Origin: Bacillus sp. NP157
GTDB lineage: Bacteria > Pseudomonadota > Gammaproteobacteria > Xanthomonadales > Rhodanobacteraceae
Direction: 5' to 3'
Length of the DNA stretch: 64,000 bases
NCBI GenBank assembly: GCA_018889975.1
Contig: CP076546.1
Location: 3,224,001-3,288,000 of the forward strand
Shown here: one piece after another, positions 1 to 9,400 of the stretch
Layout: every line of letters begins with the position of its first letter
Numbering within the stretch: position 1 is the stretch's first letter
Translations under genes and position numbers: made by a program
The notes under the pieces: generated by a model
Told to the model about the DNA's origin: nothing
What the model saw: the letters and a program-made list of their open reading frames with translations, nothing else
Databases searched by the model: none

Positions 1-215
1 GACAGCTGCGCTTCCAGCGGTGTCGCCACCGAGGAGGCCATGGTTTCCGGCGAGGCGCCCGGCAGGCTCGCGCTGATGTTGATCGTAGGGAAGTCGACGT
101 TGGGCAGCTCGTTGACCGGCAGCTTCGGGTACGCCGCGAGGCCGAAGATCACCAGCGCCGCCATCAGCAGCGTGGTCATCACCGGGCGGCGAATGCACAG
201 CTCAGGCAGGTTCAC
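1..215 (-). CDS. RND efflux pump inner-membrane transporter, N-terminal fragment
   Basis: The first 71 codons of an RND (AcrB/MdtB-type) proton-driven efflux transporter; the rest lies beyond the left edge. The N-terminus begins at a GTG and reads [20 protein letters not shown], the usual cytoplasmic start followed by the first membrane helix. It continues into the [14 protein letters not shown] segment and the LPGASPETM motif that open the periplasmic porter domain. GAGGAGGG lies about 6 bases upstream of the GTG, and the adaptor gene ends 12 bases before it, so the two are certainly co-transcribed. The substrate cannot be told from this fragment. Confidence 0.9.
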   Translation of the reverse strand, partial: MNLPELCIRRPVMTTLLMAALVIFGLAAYPKLPVNELPNVDFPTINISASLPGASPETMASSVATPLEAQL

Positions 216-227
216 GCCGCGCCCTCC

Positions 228-1367
228 TCAGCCCTTGTCGACGCGCACGCGCGCGCCGTCGACAAGCAGCATCTGGCCTTCGGTGACGACGCGTTCGCCT
301 TCGGCAAGGCCCTTGTCGATCACCACGCGCGCGGCGGTGCTCGCGCCGGTGGTGACGCTGCGCTGTTCCACGGTGTGGTCGGCCTTGACCACGAACACGA
401 AGGTGCCCGAGGTGGAGCTCTGCAAGGCGATGACCGGGACGCTTACCGCGTCGACCAGCCGCGTGGTAGGGAGGGTGACCTCGGCGAACTGCCCGGCCGT
501 GAGCCGGCCATCGGCGTTGGCGAAACGCCCCTTCAGTACGATGGTGCCGGTGGTGACATCCACCGCGTTGTCGACGAATTCCAGCTCGCCGTTCAACGGG
601 CCGCCCGTATCGCCGGGGATCTTCGCCTCGACCGGCAACGCGCCACGACGCTGGCTGGCGCGCACGGCCGACAGGCTGTCCTCGGGGATCGCAAAGGCCA
701 CGCGGATCGGATCGACCTCGTTGAGCACCACGATGTCGGTGGTGTCCGCGGTCAGCGTCGCGCCCGGGTACGCCAGCGGCGCGCCGGTGATGCCGTCGAA
801 CGGGGCGCTGATGGTGGTGAAGTCCAGCTGCACCTGGGCGGCACGCGCCGCGGCGCGATCGCTTTCCAGCGCCGCGCGGGCCACGCCGAGGTTGGCTTTG
901 TACAGGTCGAAGTCGGCCCGGCTGACGAAGCCCTTGCCGAGCATGTTCTGGTAACGCGACAGGTCGGCCTCGGCCTTGGTCAGCTGCGCCTGGTCGCTGG
1001 CGACCTTGCCCTGGGCTTCGTCCAGTGCCGCCTTCAGCGGGCGCGGATCGACGCGCGCGAGCAGGTCGCCCTTCTTCACGTGCGCGCCGGGGGTGAACGC
1101 CAGCATTTCGAGCTGGCCGTTCACGCGGGAACGGATGTTCACGGTCGAATAGGCCTCGGCGCGGCCGATGATCTTCAACGAGAGATCGATCTCGCCGCGC
1201 GTCGCGACGGCGGTGGTCACCGGCGTGCCCGCGGCCGCCGCAGCGCCCTTCGCGGGTTTTTCGGCGTCCTTTCCATCGGCGGCGTGGCGCCAGATGCCGA
1301 CGGCGAGCACGGCGACGGCCAACAGGCCGGCGATGAGGAGAAGTTTCTTCCCTGGGGAACGTTGCAT
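228..1367 (-). CDS. RND efflux periplasmic adaptor (membrane fusion protein)
   Basis: Bridges the inner-membrane RND pump and an outer-membrane channel. About 379 residues. A basic N-terminus and one hydrophobic segment (KKLLLIAGLLAVAVLAVG) serve as membrane anchor or signal. A barrel-sandwich half (RSRVNGQLEMLAFTPGAHVKKGD), a coiled-coil hairpin (about residues 90-160), the second lipoyl half (ISAPFDGITG) and the beta-barrel and membrane-proximal domains follow, as in MdtA/AcrA. I chose the ATG at 1367 because GGAG lies 7 bases ahead of it. An in-frame ATG at 1424 would add 19 residues but has no visible ribosome site. It is the middle gene of marR-adaptor-pump. Confidence 0.9.
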   Translation of the reverse strand: MQRSPGKKLLLIAGLLAVAVLAVGIWRHAADGKDAEKPAKGAAAAAGTPVTTAVATRGEIDLSLKIIGRAEAYSTVNIRSRVNGQLEMLAFTPGAHVKKGDLLARVDPRPLKAALDEAQGKVASDQAQLTKAEADLSRYQNMLGKGFVSRADFDLYKANLGVARAALESDRAAARAAQVQLDFTTISAPFDGITGAPLAYPGATLTADTTDIVVLNEVDPIRVAFAIPEDSLSAVRASQRRGALPVEAKIPGDTGGPLNGELEFVDNAVDVTTGTIVLKGRFANADGRLTAGQFAEVTLPTTRLVDAVSVPVIALQSSTSGTFVFVVKADHTVEQRSVTTGASTAARVVIDKGLAEGERVVTEGQMLLVDGARVRVDKG

Positions 1368-1483
1368 GGCTACTCCGGCCGAAACCGTGGGGTTCGGTCG
1401 CCGCGCCGGGGGCTGCGCGGACATGGGTTCAGTCGAGACATCCGTGTAGTAAACGCAGACCCCGCGACTGCGTTGACACCGGT

Positions 1484-1945
1484 TCAGCCTTCTTCGGCGG
1501 GCTCGTCCAGCGCCTGGAGGTTGTCCTTGATCCGTTCCAGCACGACGAGCATCTTCTCGAGGTCGTCGAAAGCGATGCCCTGGGTCGAGTCGCGGCGCAG
1601 GCCGCGCGAGATATCTTCCATGTCGTCGATGACACTACGCGCCTGTTCGGTGTCGTGCAGGCGCCATGCGCGGCGGTCCTTCGGATCCGGACGGCGCTCG
1701 ACGAAGCCGGCGGCCTGCAGGCGGTCGATGACGCGGCCCACGGCGATCGGCTCCATGTCGAGTTGCTCAGCCAGTTCGTTCTGGCGCATGCCAGGCCGGC
1801 GATGCAGCCACTTCAGGGCGCGCCACTGGGCGCGGGTGAGCCCGAACTTCACCGCACGACGGTCAAAATGCTTCCGGAAAAGCAGGGTGACGTCGTTGAG
1901 GAGGTATCCGAACGAGATATCTTCGACTTTGGGCTGGTCGGCCAT
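1484..1945 (-). CDS. MarR family transcriptional regulator
   Basis: A 153-residue winged-helix regulator. The helix-turn-helix region [20 protein letters not shown] leads into [21 protein letters not shown], followed by the wing [19 protein letters not shown], which contains the DxRxxR-like wing signature of MarR proteins. Helices at both ends would form the dimer interface. It lies 116 bases upstream of the efflux adaptor on the same strand, so it probably controls that pump in response to a toxic ligand (inferred from context). The frame is open further upstream, but homology begins at [12 protein letters not shown], so I start at 1945. Confidence 0.9.
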   Translation of the reverse strand: MADQPKVEDISFGYLLNDVTLLFRKHFDRRAVKFGLTRAQWRALKWLHRRPGMRQNELAEQLDMEPIAVGRVIDRLQAAGFVERRPDPKDRRAWRLHDTEQARSVIDDMEDISRGLRRDSTQGIAFDDLEKMLVVLERIKDNLQALDEPAEEG

Positions 1946-2025
1946 GGTGGCTTGCTGGTCGGCACTTTTGCGTTGGTGCGGGCATCGTATCGGGCTGTCC
2001 CACCCCTCACAAGCGAGGATGCAAC

Positions 2026-2538
2026 ATGCCCCTGGAAGTGATCGAGGCTGACCTGACGACCCTGGCCCTGGACGCCGTGGTGAACGCGGCCGCGGAACCG
2101 CTGCTCGGCGGTGGCGGCGTGGATGGCGCGATCCACCGCGCGGCGGGCCCGGCCCTGCTCGCGGCCTGCCGTGCGCTTCCCGAAGTACGCCCCGGCGTGC
2201 GTTGTCCCACCGGCGAAGCCCGTCTGACGCCGGGCTTTGCACTGCCTGCGCGCTACGTGATCCACACGGTCGGACCGGTGTGGCATGGCGGCAGCCGGGG
2301 CGAGCCCGCGCTACTCGCCGCCTGCTATCGCAACAGCATCGCGCTGGCCCGCGCGCAGCACCTGTCCAGCATCGCCTTTCCTGCCATTAGCGCGGGCGTT
2401 TACGGCTATCCGCCTGCACTGGCGGCGGCCGTCGCGGTGCAGGCGCTACGCGACGAGGCGTGGCTCCCAGCCCGCGTTGTCCTCTGCGCCTTCAGCGCCG
2501 GGATGGCCGCGCACTACGAGGCCGCCCTGCAGCGTTAG
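2026..2538 (+). CDS. macro domain protein (YmdB-like ADP-ribose binding/hydrolase fold)
   Basis: A stand-alone 170-residue macro domain, the fold of O-acetyl-ADP-ribose deacetylases and ADP-ribosyl-hydrolases. The early [16 protein letters not shown] and the phosphate loop [14 protein letters not shown] match YmdB closely, as do [12 protein letters not shown] and the second loop [12 protein letters not shown]. The usual NAAN motif reads NAAA here: the Asn matching YmdB N25 is Ala23, while the Asp matching D35 (Asp33) is kept. Binding is likely but catalysis may be altered. GAGGA lies about 7 bases before the ATG. The stop overlaps the batD stop on the other strand (shared TTAG at 2535-2538). 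Confidence 0.88.
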   Translation: MPLEVIEADLTTLALDAVVNAAAEPLLGGGGVDGAIHRAAGPALLAACRALPEVRPGVRCPTGEARLTPGFALPARYVIHTVGPVWHGGSRGEPALLAACYRNSIALARAQHLSSIAFPAISAGVYGYPPALAAAVAVQALRDEAWLPARVVLCAFSAGMAAHYEAALQR

Positions 2539-3986
2539 CGTGGATAGAGCGGTGGCAGGCCCGGGCCGGCGCCCTCGGCATCCGTGGCTAGCCACTCGAA
2601 GCCGTCGGCGAAGACGCCGCGCAGGTCGGGCTTCGCCGACGCACCGTTGGCGAAGCGCGCGCGCTGCAGGGCGGCGATGGCGTCCCGCTGGCGGCCCGGC
2701 CTGAGTGCCAGCGCGAGCTCGCCCAGGCTGCGCACCCCCGGCCGCTGTGCGCGTGCCCAATCGAGCAGGGCGCGGCCGCTCGCGACGAGGTCGTCGCCCG
2801 CGGCCACCCTGAGGAATTGCTCACGCGCGGGCGCCGAGCGGGGCGTCCCCCCAGGCGTCGATGGCGCGACGGCGGCTTGCCCACGGCGCCGGCGCGCCCA
2901 ACCGAACCAGGCGAGGAGGGTGAGGATCCAGAGGACGCCCAGGCCGGCGGCGATGGCGCGCCACGGGCCTGCGTCCACCCCGGCGGACGGCATGGACGCA
3001 GGCGCGGCGGCCGACGTGGGCGTGGTCGAAGCTGTCTGCGTCGTCGCGCCGCTGCCCGGTGCGACGACGATGTCGCGCGCAGGCAAGGTAGCGACCTCCG
3101 CCTTGTCGGTCACCACGTTCCACCAGTGCAGCGTGGTCTCCGGGATATGCAGCGTGCCGGGACGCGAGGGCACCACGGCGAACGCCTGCTCGCGGCGGCC
3201 GACGATCCATGGACCGCTAAGGCGATCACCCTTCACCGGTTTATCCGGATAGACGTCCGCGCCGTCGATCTTCGGCATCGACAGCGCGGGCAACGCGTCG
3301 AACGACAGGCCGGTGGCTTCGAGGTGCATCGTGAGGGTCAGGGCGCGACCGACGGTGGCCTTGCCATCCGCTGGAACGCCTTCCAACCAGAGCTTCAGTC
3401 CGTGTGCCGGCAGCCACGTGTCGTTGCCGACGGCGGCCGGCCTGTCGCGCACCTCCAGGCGAAGCGTCTGCGCGGTGGCACTCAACGGCTGGCCATCTGC
3501 GTAGACCAGCTGCCCCTGCGCGTAGAACGAGTTCACGTCGGTCGGGTCGATGCCCAGGCCCTGGAACAGAGGCGGATGGATTTCAATGACGCCGGCTTGC
3601 TGTGGCACGACCGCGTAATGGCGCTCGGTGACGTGCACGACGTGGCCGTTGCGCGTCACGTCGTAGCGCGCTTCCTGGCCGACCATCACCATGTCGGCAC
3701 CATCGGCGACGGGGTGCGGCAGCGAGCCGTCGGAAAGCCCCAGGGTAAGGTAAAGGCGCAGGGTGTAATCGAACTGCTGCCCGACATAGCCCTGCGCGCG
3801 ATCAAGGGTGGCCTCGAGCATGGCGGGACGATCGCCCGCATCCGCCGCGACCGTCGACGCCGGATCCGCTGCCGACGTAGCGGGATCGGCATGGGTGGGA
3901 TCCTGTTGTGCGACCGCTGCGCTGGCCTGCGCGTGCGATGACAGCGAGACAATGAACAGGATCGGGGCAAGCCAGGGTCGGCGCAT
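2535..3986 (-). CDS. batD: BatD family protein
   Basis: Last gene of the Bat-type operon. The protein of about 483 residues has a signal peptide ([20 protein letters not shown]), a large periplasmic region of repeated beta-sandwich character ([20 protein letters not shown] near the start), one membrane helix near residue 350 ([20 protein letters not shown]) and a cytoplasmic tail. This is the BatD layout (oxygen-tolerance family). Two ATGs six bases apart are possible. The first overlaps the upstream stop (ATGA) but has GGAGG only 2 bases away. The second, used here, has GGAGG 7 bases away. The family is thought to work with the VWA proteins and MoxR ATPase in envelope stress or protein maturation; the molecular role is unsettled. 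Confidence 0.82.
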   Translation of the reverse strand: MRRPWLAPILFIVSLSSHAQASAAVAQQDPTHADPATSAADPASTVAADAGDRPAMLEATLDRAQGYVGQQFDYTLRLYLTLGLSDGSLPHPVADGADMVMVGQEARYDVTRNGHVVHVTERHYAVVPQQAGVIEIHPPLFQGLGIDPTDVNSFYAQGQLVYADGQPLSATAQTLRLEVRDRPAAVGNDTWLPAHGLKLWLEGVPADGKATVGRALTLTMHLEATGLSFDALPALSMPKIDGADVYPDKPVKGDRLSGPWIVGRREQAFAVVPSRPGTLHIPETTLHWWNVVTDKAEVATLPARDIVVAPGSGATTQTASTTPTSAAAPASMPSAGVDAGPWRAIAAGLGVLWILTLLAWFGWARRRRGQAAVAPSTPGGTPRSAPAREQFLRVAAGDDLVASGRALLDWARAQRPGVRSLGELALALRPGRQRDAIAALQRARFANGASAKPDLRGVFADGFEWLATDAEGAGPGLPPLYPR

Positions 3987-3988
3987 CG

Positions 3989-5908
3989 TCATTCCTCCGG
4001 GATCGCGCCCTGGCGGCGCTGGTATTCCAACATGAACTTCCGGCGCAGGAGCGCGCCCGGATCATCGGGTACGCGCATGATCTGCCGTCGTGTCGCGGGC
4101 GAAAGCTTTCCCATGCCGTCTTCGACGGGAACATTGCCCAGGTCGTGAGCGTCCTCGTTCGTCGGCCTGCCCTGGCTGGACGCGCCGCCGAGGGCGCTGT
4201 CCATCTTCTGCTTCAGCGCCTGCTGGGCCTTCGCCGCATCGTCGCGCTGCGCTTCGGTCTTTGCGTCCGCATTGCCCTTGGGCGCCTCGCCCTTGCCTTG
4301 GTCCTTGCCTGCCTCCTTGCCGCTATCGTTGCCCTTGCCTTCGCCCGATTCACCCGACTTACCCTGCGCGTCCTGGCCCGACTGGCCCGACTGGCCTTGC
4401 GCACCCTGGTTGCCCTGCTGGCCTTTCTGCTGATCGTCCTGCTTGCCCTGGCCACCCTGCCCGCCCTGGTCCTTGCCGGGCTGCTGATCGCCTTGCTTAC
4501 CGTCCTGCTGGCCCTTGGCGCCGTCGTCGTCTTTCTTGTCCTGTTTCTGCCGCTGGGCCATGAAGGCCTGCACCGCGGCGCGATTGGCTGCCGCATCGGC
4601 ATTGCCCGGATTGGCCTTCAGCGCGCGATCGTACGCGGCGATCGCGTCTTCGTAGCGCTGCTGCTTCGCCAGCGCGTTGCCGAGGTTGTACTGGCTGTCG
4701 CTGTCGGCGTGGGTGGTGAGTGCCGCCTCCGCTGCCGCGTAGTCGCCCGCGCGATACGCCGCGGCACCGCGTAGCCGCTGGTCCCGTGCCAGGGCCTGCG
4801 CCGCCTTCGCATTGCCGTGCGCAAGCGCGTCGGCGGCCTGCTGGTCGCGCGTGCGGAACGCATCGACGGCGCTGGCCGCATGCGCGGGCCCGACCGGCAG
4901 GATCGCCAGCGCCAGCAGCAACAACCAGCCACGGCGAAAACCCAGGCCGACCAGCGGCAGCAACGGCAGCAGTAGCCACGCGCCCATGTCTTGCCATTGG
5001 CTGGATGTCGCCACGTCGTCGGCGCGCGCTTCGCCGCGTGCGTGCAGCCCTGCCGTCAGCGCAGCGACATCCGAGCCATCGTCCGCGGCCACTGCAAAAG
5101 CCCCGCCACCGGCCGATGCCAGTGCGCCGAGCGATGCGTCGTTGCGCTGGGCCATGACGATCGCGCCCTGGTCGTCCTTGACGAAGCCACCTTCGCCTTC
5201 GGTGATCGGGCCGCCGCGCAATGTGCCGATGCCGAGCACGGACACATGGATACCGCTCGCCGCGACGCGCCGGGCCACGGCCTGCGAAGCTGCATCCGCG
5301 CGATCGGTCACCACGACGATCGAACCGCCGCCGACGTTGGCGTGCCTGATCAGTGCCGCGGCCTGCTCGATCGCCTTGCCGGGTGAATCGCCCTGCACGG
5401 GCATGGCATCGGGTGCGAGTGCGGACAACAGGTCATCGACGCTGTGAGCGTCGGTGGTCAGCGGCGTCACGGTGAACGCCTCGCCCGTGTACGCCACCAG
5501 CCCGTTCAGGCCGTCGGCGTTGGCCGCGAACAACGCGCGCACCTTGTAGCGCGCACGTGCCAGGCGATCGGGCGCAACGTCGCGCGCGAGCATGTGCGGC
5601 GACATCGAGATCGCGACCACCTGTGCCGCGCGGCGTGCAAACAGCGGTTCGGTACTGCGATTCCACGCCGGGCCTGCCAGCGCGAGCACGGCCAGCGTCG
5701 CCGCCAAAGCCACGCTCCACGCCGCCGAACGCGATGCGCGCGGCTGGCCGTCGAGCAGGTAAGGCAACAATCCGGGATCGGCCAGGCGCGCGAGCACGCG
5801 GACTTCGGGCGCATGCCGGGCGACGGCCCAGGCCAGCGGCGCCACGCCCAGCAGCAGCCACAGCCAATAGGGATGCAGGAAGCGGAAGCTTTCGAGCAAG
5901 GTACTCAT
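3989..5908 (-). CDS. BatB-BatC fusion: VWA domain plus TPR and Gln/Gly/Lys-rich tail
   Basis: A 639-residue protein joining what are two genes in Bacteroides-type operons. Two N-terminal hydrophobic segments flank residues 10-80. A VWA domain runs about residues 95-285, then two more membrane segments (GAWLLLPLLPLVGLGF; LLLLALAILPVGPAHA), TPR repeats near residues 355-445 (YNLGNALAKQQRYEDAIAAY), and a low-complexity tail of roughly 110 residues rich in Q, G, K, D. The metal-binding MIDAS, normally DxSxS, reads SMSPH at residues 101-105, so metal binding is doubtful. BatA beside it keeps a proper MIDAS. It overlaps both neighbours by a few bases, consistent with translational coupling. Confidence 0.87.
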   Translation of the reverse strand: MSTLLESFRFLHPYWLWLLLGVAPLAWAVARHAPEVRVLARLADPGLLPYLLDGQPRASRSAAWSVALAATLAVLALAGPAWNRSTEPLFARRAAQVVAISMSPHMLARDVAPDRLARARYKVRALFAANADGLNGLVAYTGEAFTVTPLTTDAHSVDDLLSALAPDAMPVQGDSPGKAIEQAAALIRHANVGGGSIVVVTDRADAASQAVARRVAASGIHVSVLGIGTLRGGPITEGEGGFVKDDQGAIVMAQRNDASLGALASAGGGAFAVAADDGSDVAALTAGLHARGEARADDVATSSQWQDMGAWLLLPLLPLVGLGFRRGWLLLLALAILPVGPAHAASAVDAFRTRDQQAADALAHGNAKAAQALARDQRLRGAAAYRAGDYAAAEAALTTHADSDSQYNLGNALAKQQRYEDAIAAYDRALKANPGNADAAANRAAVQAFMAQRQKQDKKDDDGAKGQQDGKQGDQQPGKDQGGQGGQGKQDDQQKGQQGNQGAQGQSGQSGQDAQGKSGESGEGKGNDSGKEAGKDQGKGEAPKGNADAKTEAQRDDAAKAQQALKQKMDSALGGASSQGRPTNEDAHDLGNVPVEDGMGKLSPATRRQIMRVPDDPGALLRRKFMLEYQRRQGAIPEE

Positions 5909-6891
5909 GGCTTTGCCCGTGCGGGGAGCACGCGAGGTGCGAGGCCGATGCCGAGCAGAAGCAGTGCCGCGACCAGCGGCCAGCGGAACAACTCGATGCG
6001 CGGGCGCAGGTCGTTGCCCTGCCGCGGCACGGGCTCGAGTTCGTCGATCTTGCGGTAGGCCTCGGCCAGCGAACCGGTGTCGTTGGCGCGGAAGAACTGC
6101 CCGCCGGTTTGCCGGGCGATGTCGGTCAGCATCGCCACGTCGAGCTCCGCCGACGGGTTCACCACGTGCGAACCGAAGAGATCCCGCACGAGGTATGCAG
6201 TGGCGCCGACACCGATGGTGTAAATACGCACGCCCGATTCCCTGGCCGCGCGCGCCGCATCGCGCGGCACGATCGAGCCTGCGTTATTCACGCCATCGGT
6301 CAGCAGCACCAGCACGCGGGCCTGCTCTGGCATGCCGGCGAGGCGCTTCACCGCCACGGCGATCGCGTCACCGATGGCGGTCTCGCTGCCGGGCAGGCCG
6401 ACGACGGCATCGTGCAACTGCGCACGCACGGCCTGCAGGTCGAAGGTCAGCGGGGTGACCAGGAAGGCTTGCGTACCGAACAGCACGAGGCCCACCTCGT
6501 CGCCGGCGCGGCGGTCGATGAAGTCGCCCGCGATCGCCTCGACCGCGGTGAAACGGGTGACGCTGCGTCCGGCCAGCACCATGTCGTCGGTATTCATGCT
6601 TTCTGACAGGTCGACCGCGAGCATGGTCGCTCGCCCGCTACGCTTCTGCGGCTCCGGTGGGCCGAGCGTCTGCGGGCGCGCCGCGGCACCGACGAGGCAG
6701 ACCCACGCGAGCGTGAGCAGTGCCGTTGCCGCGAACGAGCTGCGATTCATCGCGGCCGGCGTCAGCACGATGCCAGGTTGCGGCAGGTCCATCGCCTGTG
6801 CCGGGCGTACCGGGCGCAACATGCGACGGAGTAGCCACGGCAGCGGGAGCGCGAGGAACAACCACGGCCATGCGAAGTCAGGCAGGTTCAT
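5905..6891 (-). CDS. batA: BatA family VWA domain protein
   Basis: A 328-residue membrane protein: a short hydrophobic start (FAWPWLFLALPLPWLLRRML), another helix near residue 60, a VWA domain about residues 85-290 and a C-terminal helix (WPLVAALLLLGIGLAPRVL). The MIDAS DxSxS motif is intact (MLAVDLSESM), and the later Thr and Asp positions look normal (GSETAIGDAIAVA, VLLTDGVNNAG). VWA domains bind protein partners through a metal; in Bat operons these are thought to form a membrane complex served by the MoxR ATPase. The gene overlaps its neighbours by 4 bases on each side. Confidence 0.88.
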   Translation of the reverse strand: MNLPDFAWPWLFLALPLPWLLRRMLRPVRPAQAMDLPQPGIVLTPAAMNRSSFAATALLTLAWVCLVGAAARPQTLGPPEPQKRSGRATMLAVDLSESMNTDDMVLAGRSVTRFTAVEAIAGDFIDRRAGDEVGLVLFGTQAFLVTPLTFDLQAVRAQLHDAVVGLPGSETAIGDAIAVAVKRLAGMPEQARVLVLLTDGVNNAGSIVPRDAARAARESGVRIYTIGVGATAYLVRDLFGSHVVNPSAELDVAMLTDIARQTGGQFFRANDTGSLAEAYRKIDELEPVPRQGNDLRPRIELFRWPLVAALLLLGIGLAPRVLPARAKP

Positions 6892-7376
6892 GCAGCCTCT
6901 CCCCGCCCCAACCGGTGGCGGCGCGCGAGCACGTCACGAACCCAGCCTTCGACATCGGCACCCACGACGGGCACATCGAGCACCGCGCCGGGCCGGTACA
7001 TCGCATCGCCCAGCATCACCAGGCGCGATACATCGCGGCCCGGCGCCATCGACGCGAGTGCTGCGTGCCACTGGGCGGAAGAAAGCGTCACGCTGCGCGG
7101 ATCGCGCGAACGCGCCACGCGACGCAACAACTGGTGCGCACTCGCGGCAAACGCGGCGGCGTCGCCATCCGCGGCGTGGCGCGTGCGCGCCGCATCGAGG
7201 TCGGCGAGCACGGCCTCGACATACCGGCGCTGGCGTGTGCGATGGCGCCACCAGAGGATGGCGCCGACGATCGCGACGGCGAACAGCGCGAGCAGGACCC
7301 ACCAGCCGAACGCCAGCGGCCACCACGATACCTGTGGCACGTGGACGTTACGCAGCTCGGGACTCTTCGGCGGCAT
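6888..7376 (-). CDS. DUF4381 domain protein of the Bat operon
   Basis: A 162-residue membrane-anchored protein. One helix lies near residues 20-42 (PLAFGWWVLLALFAVAIVGAI), followed by a basic stretch (RHRTRQRRY) and a helical cytoplasmic domain with LLRRVARSRDPRSVTLSS and a C-terminal DVEGWVRDVLARR. This is the typical DUF4381 form, found between DUF58 and BatA genes in proteobacterial MoxR operons. No catalytic motif is visible. It overlaps the DUF58 gene by one base (TGATG) and batA by four, so it is translated with them. Confidence 0.82.
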   Translation of the reverse strand: MPPKSPELRNVHVPQVSWWPLAFGWWVLLALFAVAIVGAILWWRHRTRQRRYVEAVLADLDAARTRHAADGDAAAFAASAHQLLRRVARSRDPRSVTLSSAQWHAALASMAPGRDVSRLVMLGDAMYRPGAVLDVPVVGADVEGWVRDVLARRHRLGRGEAA

Positions 7377-8292
7377 CAGCGCGACCTCCCGGTGCCGAGC
7401 AGGTCGACGATGGCATCGAGCGGATCAGCCGCCGTGTCGATCGCGCGATGATGCAGGCCGAGCTGGCCGACCAGCGTGGCCAGTCGCTGCCGCCCCTCGC
7501 CGAGCGATCGCGCGAACTCCGCGCGCTGGCGATCGCCGTGCAGGGCGATGTCGTAATGCACGCCAAGATGCGCGAACGGATACCGGCCGGCCGGCGGCTC
7601 GGCAAGTTCCAGTGGATCGGCCACGGTAAGCACCCGCACCTCGGCCTTGCCGACCAGTCCGAGCATGCGCGCGCGTGCCGCCGGATCGACGGCGAATCCA
7701 TCGCTGACCAGCAAGACCCGTGACGCACCGTGCATCAGCCGGCCCGCACGCTGGAGTGCGCCTGAGAGTGTTTCATCGGCTTCCGCCGGCAAGGCGTCCC
7801 ACGCGGCGAGCGCGCCGCAGACGGCCAAGGCGCCACGCGGCCCGGCCTGCGGACGCACGAGCTGGCGCTGGCCGCCGAATGCCAGCACGCCGACCCGATC
7901 GCCGCTGCGCATCGCGTACCAGGCCGCCATTGCCGCGGCCCGCGCGGCCTGGACGGACTTGAAGCGAACGCGGGTGCCGAAGCGCATGCTGGCGTTGGTG
8001 TCGAGCAGCACGAGCAGCCGCCCTTCCCGCTCCTCTTCGAAGAGCTTGGTATGCGCGACGCCGCTGCGTGCGGTGAGGCGCCAGTCCATGCGGCGCACGT
8101 CGTCCCCAGCCTGGTAGACGCGCGATTCCGCGTAGTCCATGCCGCGTCCGTGCAGGCGACCGGGACGCTGTCCGCTACGCGGCGCCCGCGAGACCGCGCC
8201 GGGTGCCCGCGCATGCATGACGTGCGAGCGCAGGGCCAGGAGTTCCGGCAGCGTGACGTGGACGCGCGGGTCCGCAGCGGAGGGCACGACGC

Positions 8293-8296
<4 letters not shown>
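7376..8296 (-). CDS. DUF58 domain protein (VWA-like)
   Basis: A 306-residue soluble DUF58 protein. The family signature DYAESRVYQAGDDVRRMDWR is followed by LTARSGVAHTKLFEEERE. A VWA-type strand then carries a MIDAS-like DTNAS (LLVLLDTNASMRFG), with GDRVGVLAFGG and VLLVSDGF as the later strands. DUF58 proteins are nearly always encoded next to MoxR ATPases, as here, and are presumed to be the adaptor or client through which the ATPase acts. The start overlaps the moxR stop by 4 bases. Confidence 0.88.
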
Positions 8297-9288
<992 letters not shown>

Positions 9289-9347
9289 GGGGGTGGCTCA
9301 TGAAACGGGGACAGGCCCGATAAGACCACAAAGCACGCCGGAAGTTT

Positions 9348-9377
9348 AAAAAAAAGGCGGCCCGAAGGCCGCCTTTT
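9348..9377 (-). terminator. Rho-independent terminator of the pilMNOPQ operon
   Basis: Just after the pilQ stop, the minus strand has a perfect 7-bp stem GGCGGCC / GGCCGCC closed by a TTCG tetraloop (9356-9373), followed by eight T. This is a strong intrinsic terminator separating the pilus operon from the Bat operon. The four T on the other side make it only weakly usable in the opposite direction. Confidence 0.93.
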
Positions 9378-9400
9378 CCAATCATGACCCGCAGACCCGC

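Noticed and set aside
1472..1485. TGACACCGGTTCAG, a near match to the palindrome at 47944
   Set aside because: It overlaps the end of the marR gene and the second arm is broken, so it is probably chance and not an operator.
4205..4550. Short repeated Gln/Gly/Lys/Asp codon runs that look like tandem repeats or a small array
   Set aside because: They are the coding sequence of the low-complexity tail of the BatB-BatC fusion, with no regular repeat unit or spacer; not a CRISPR.
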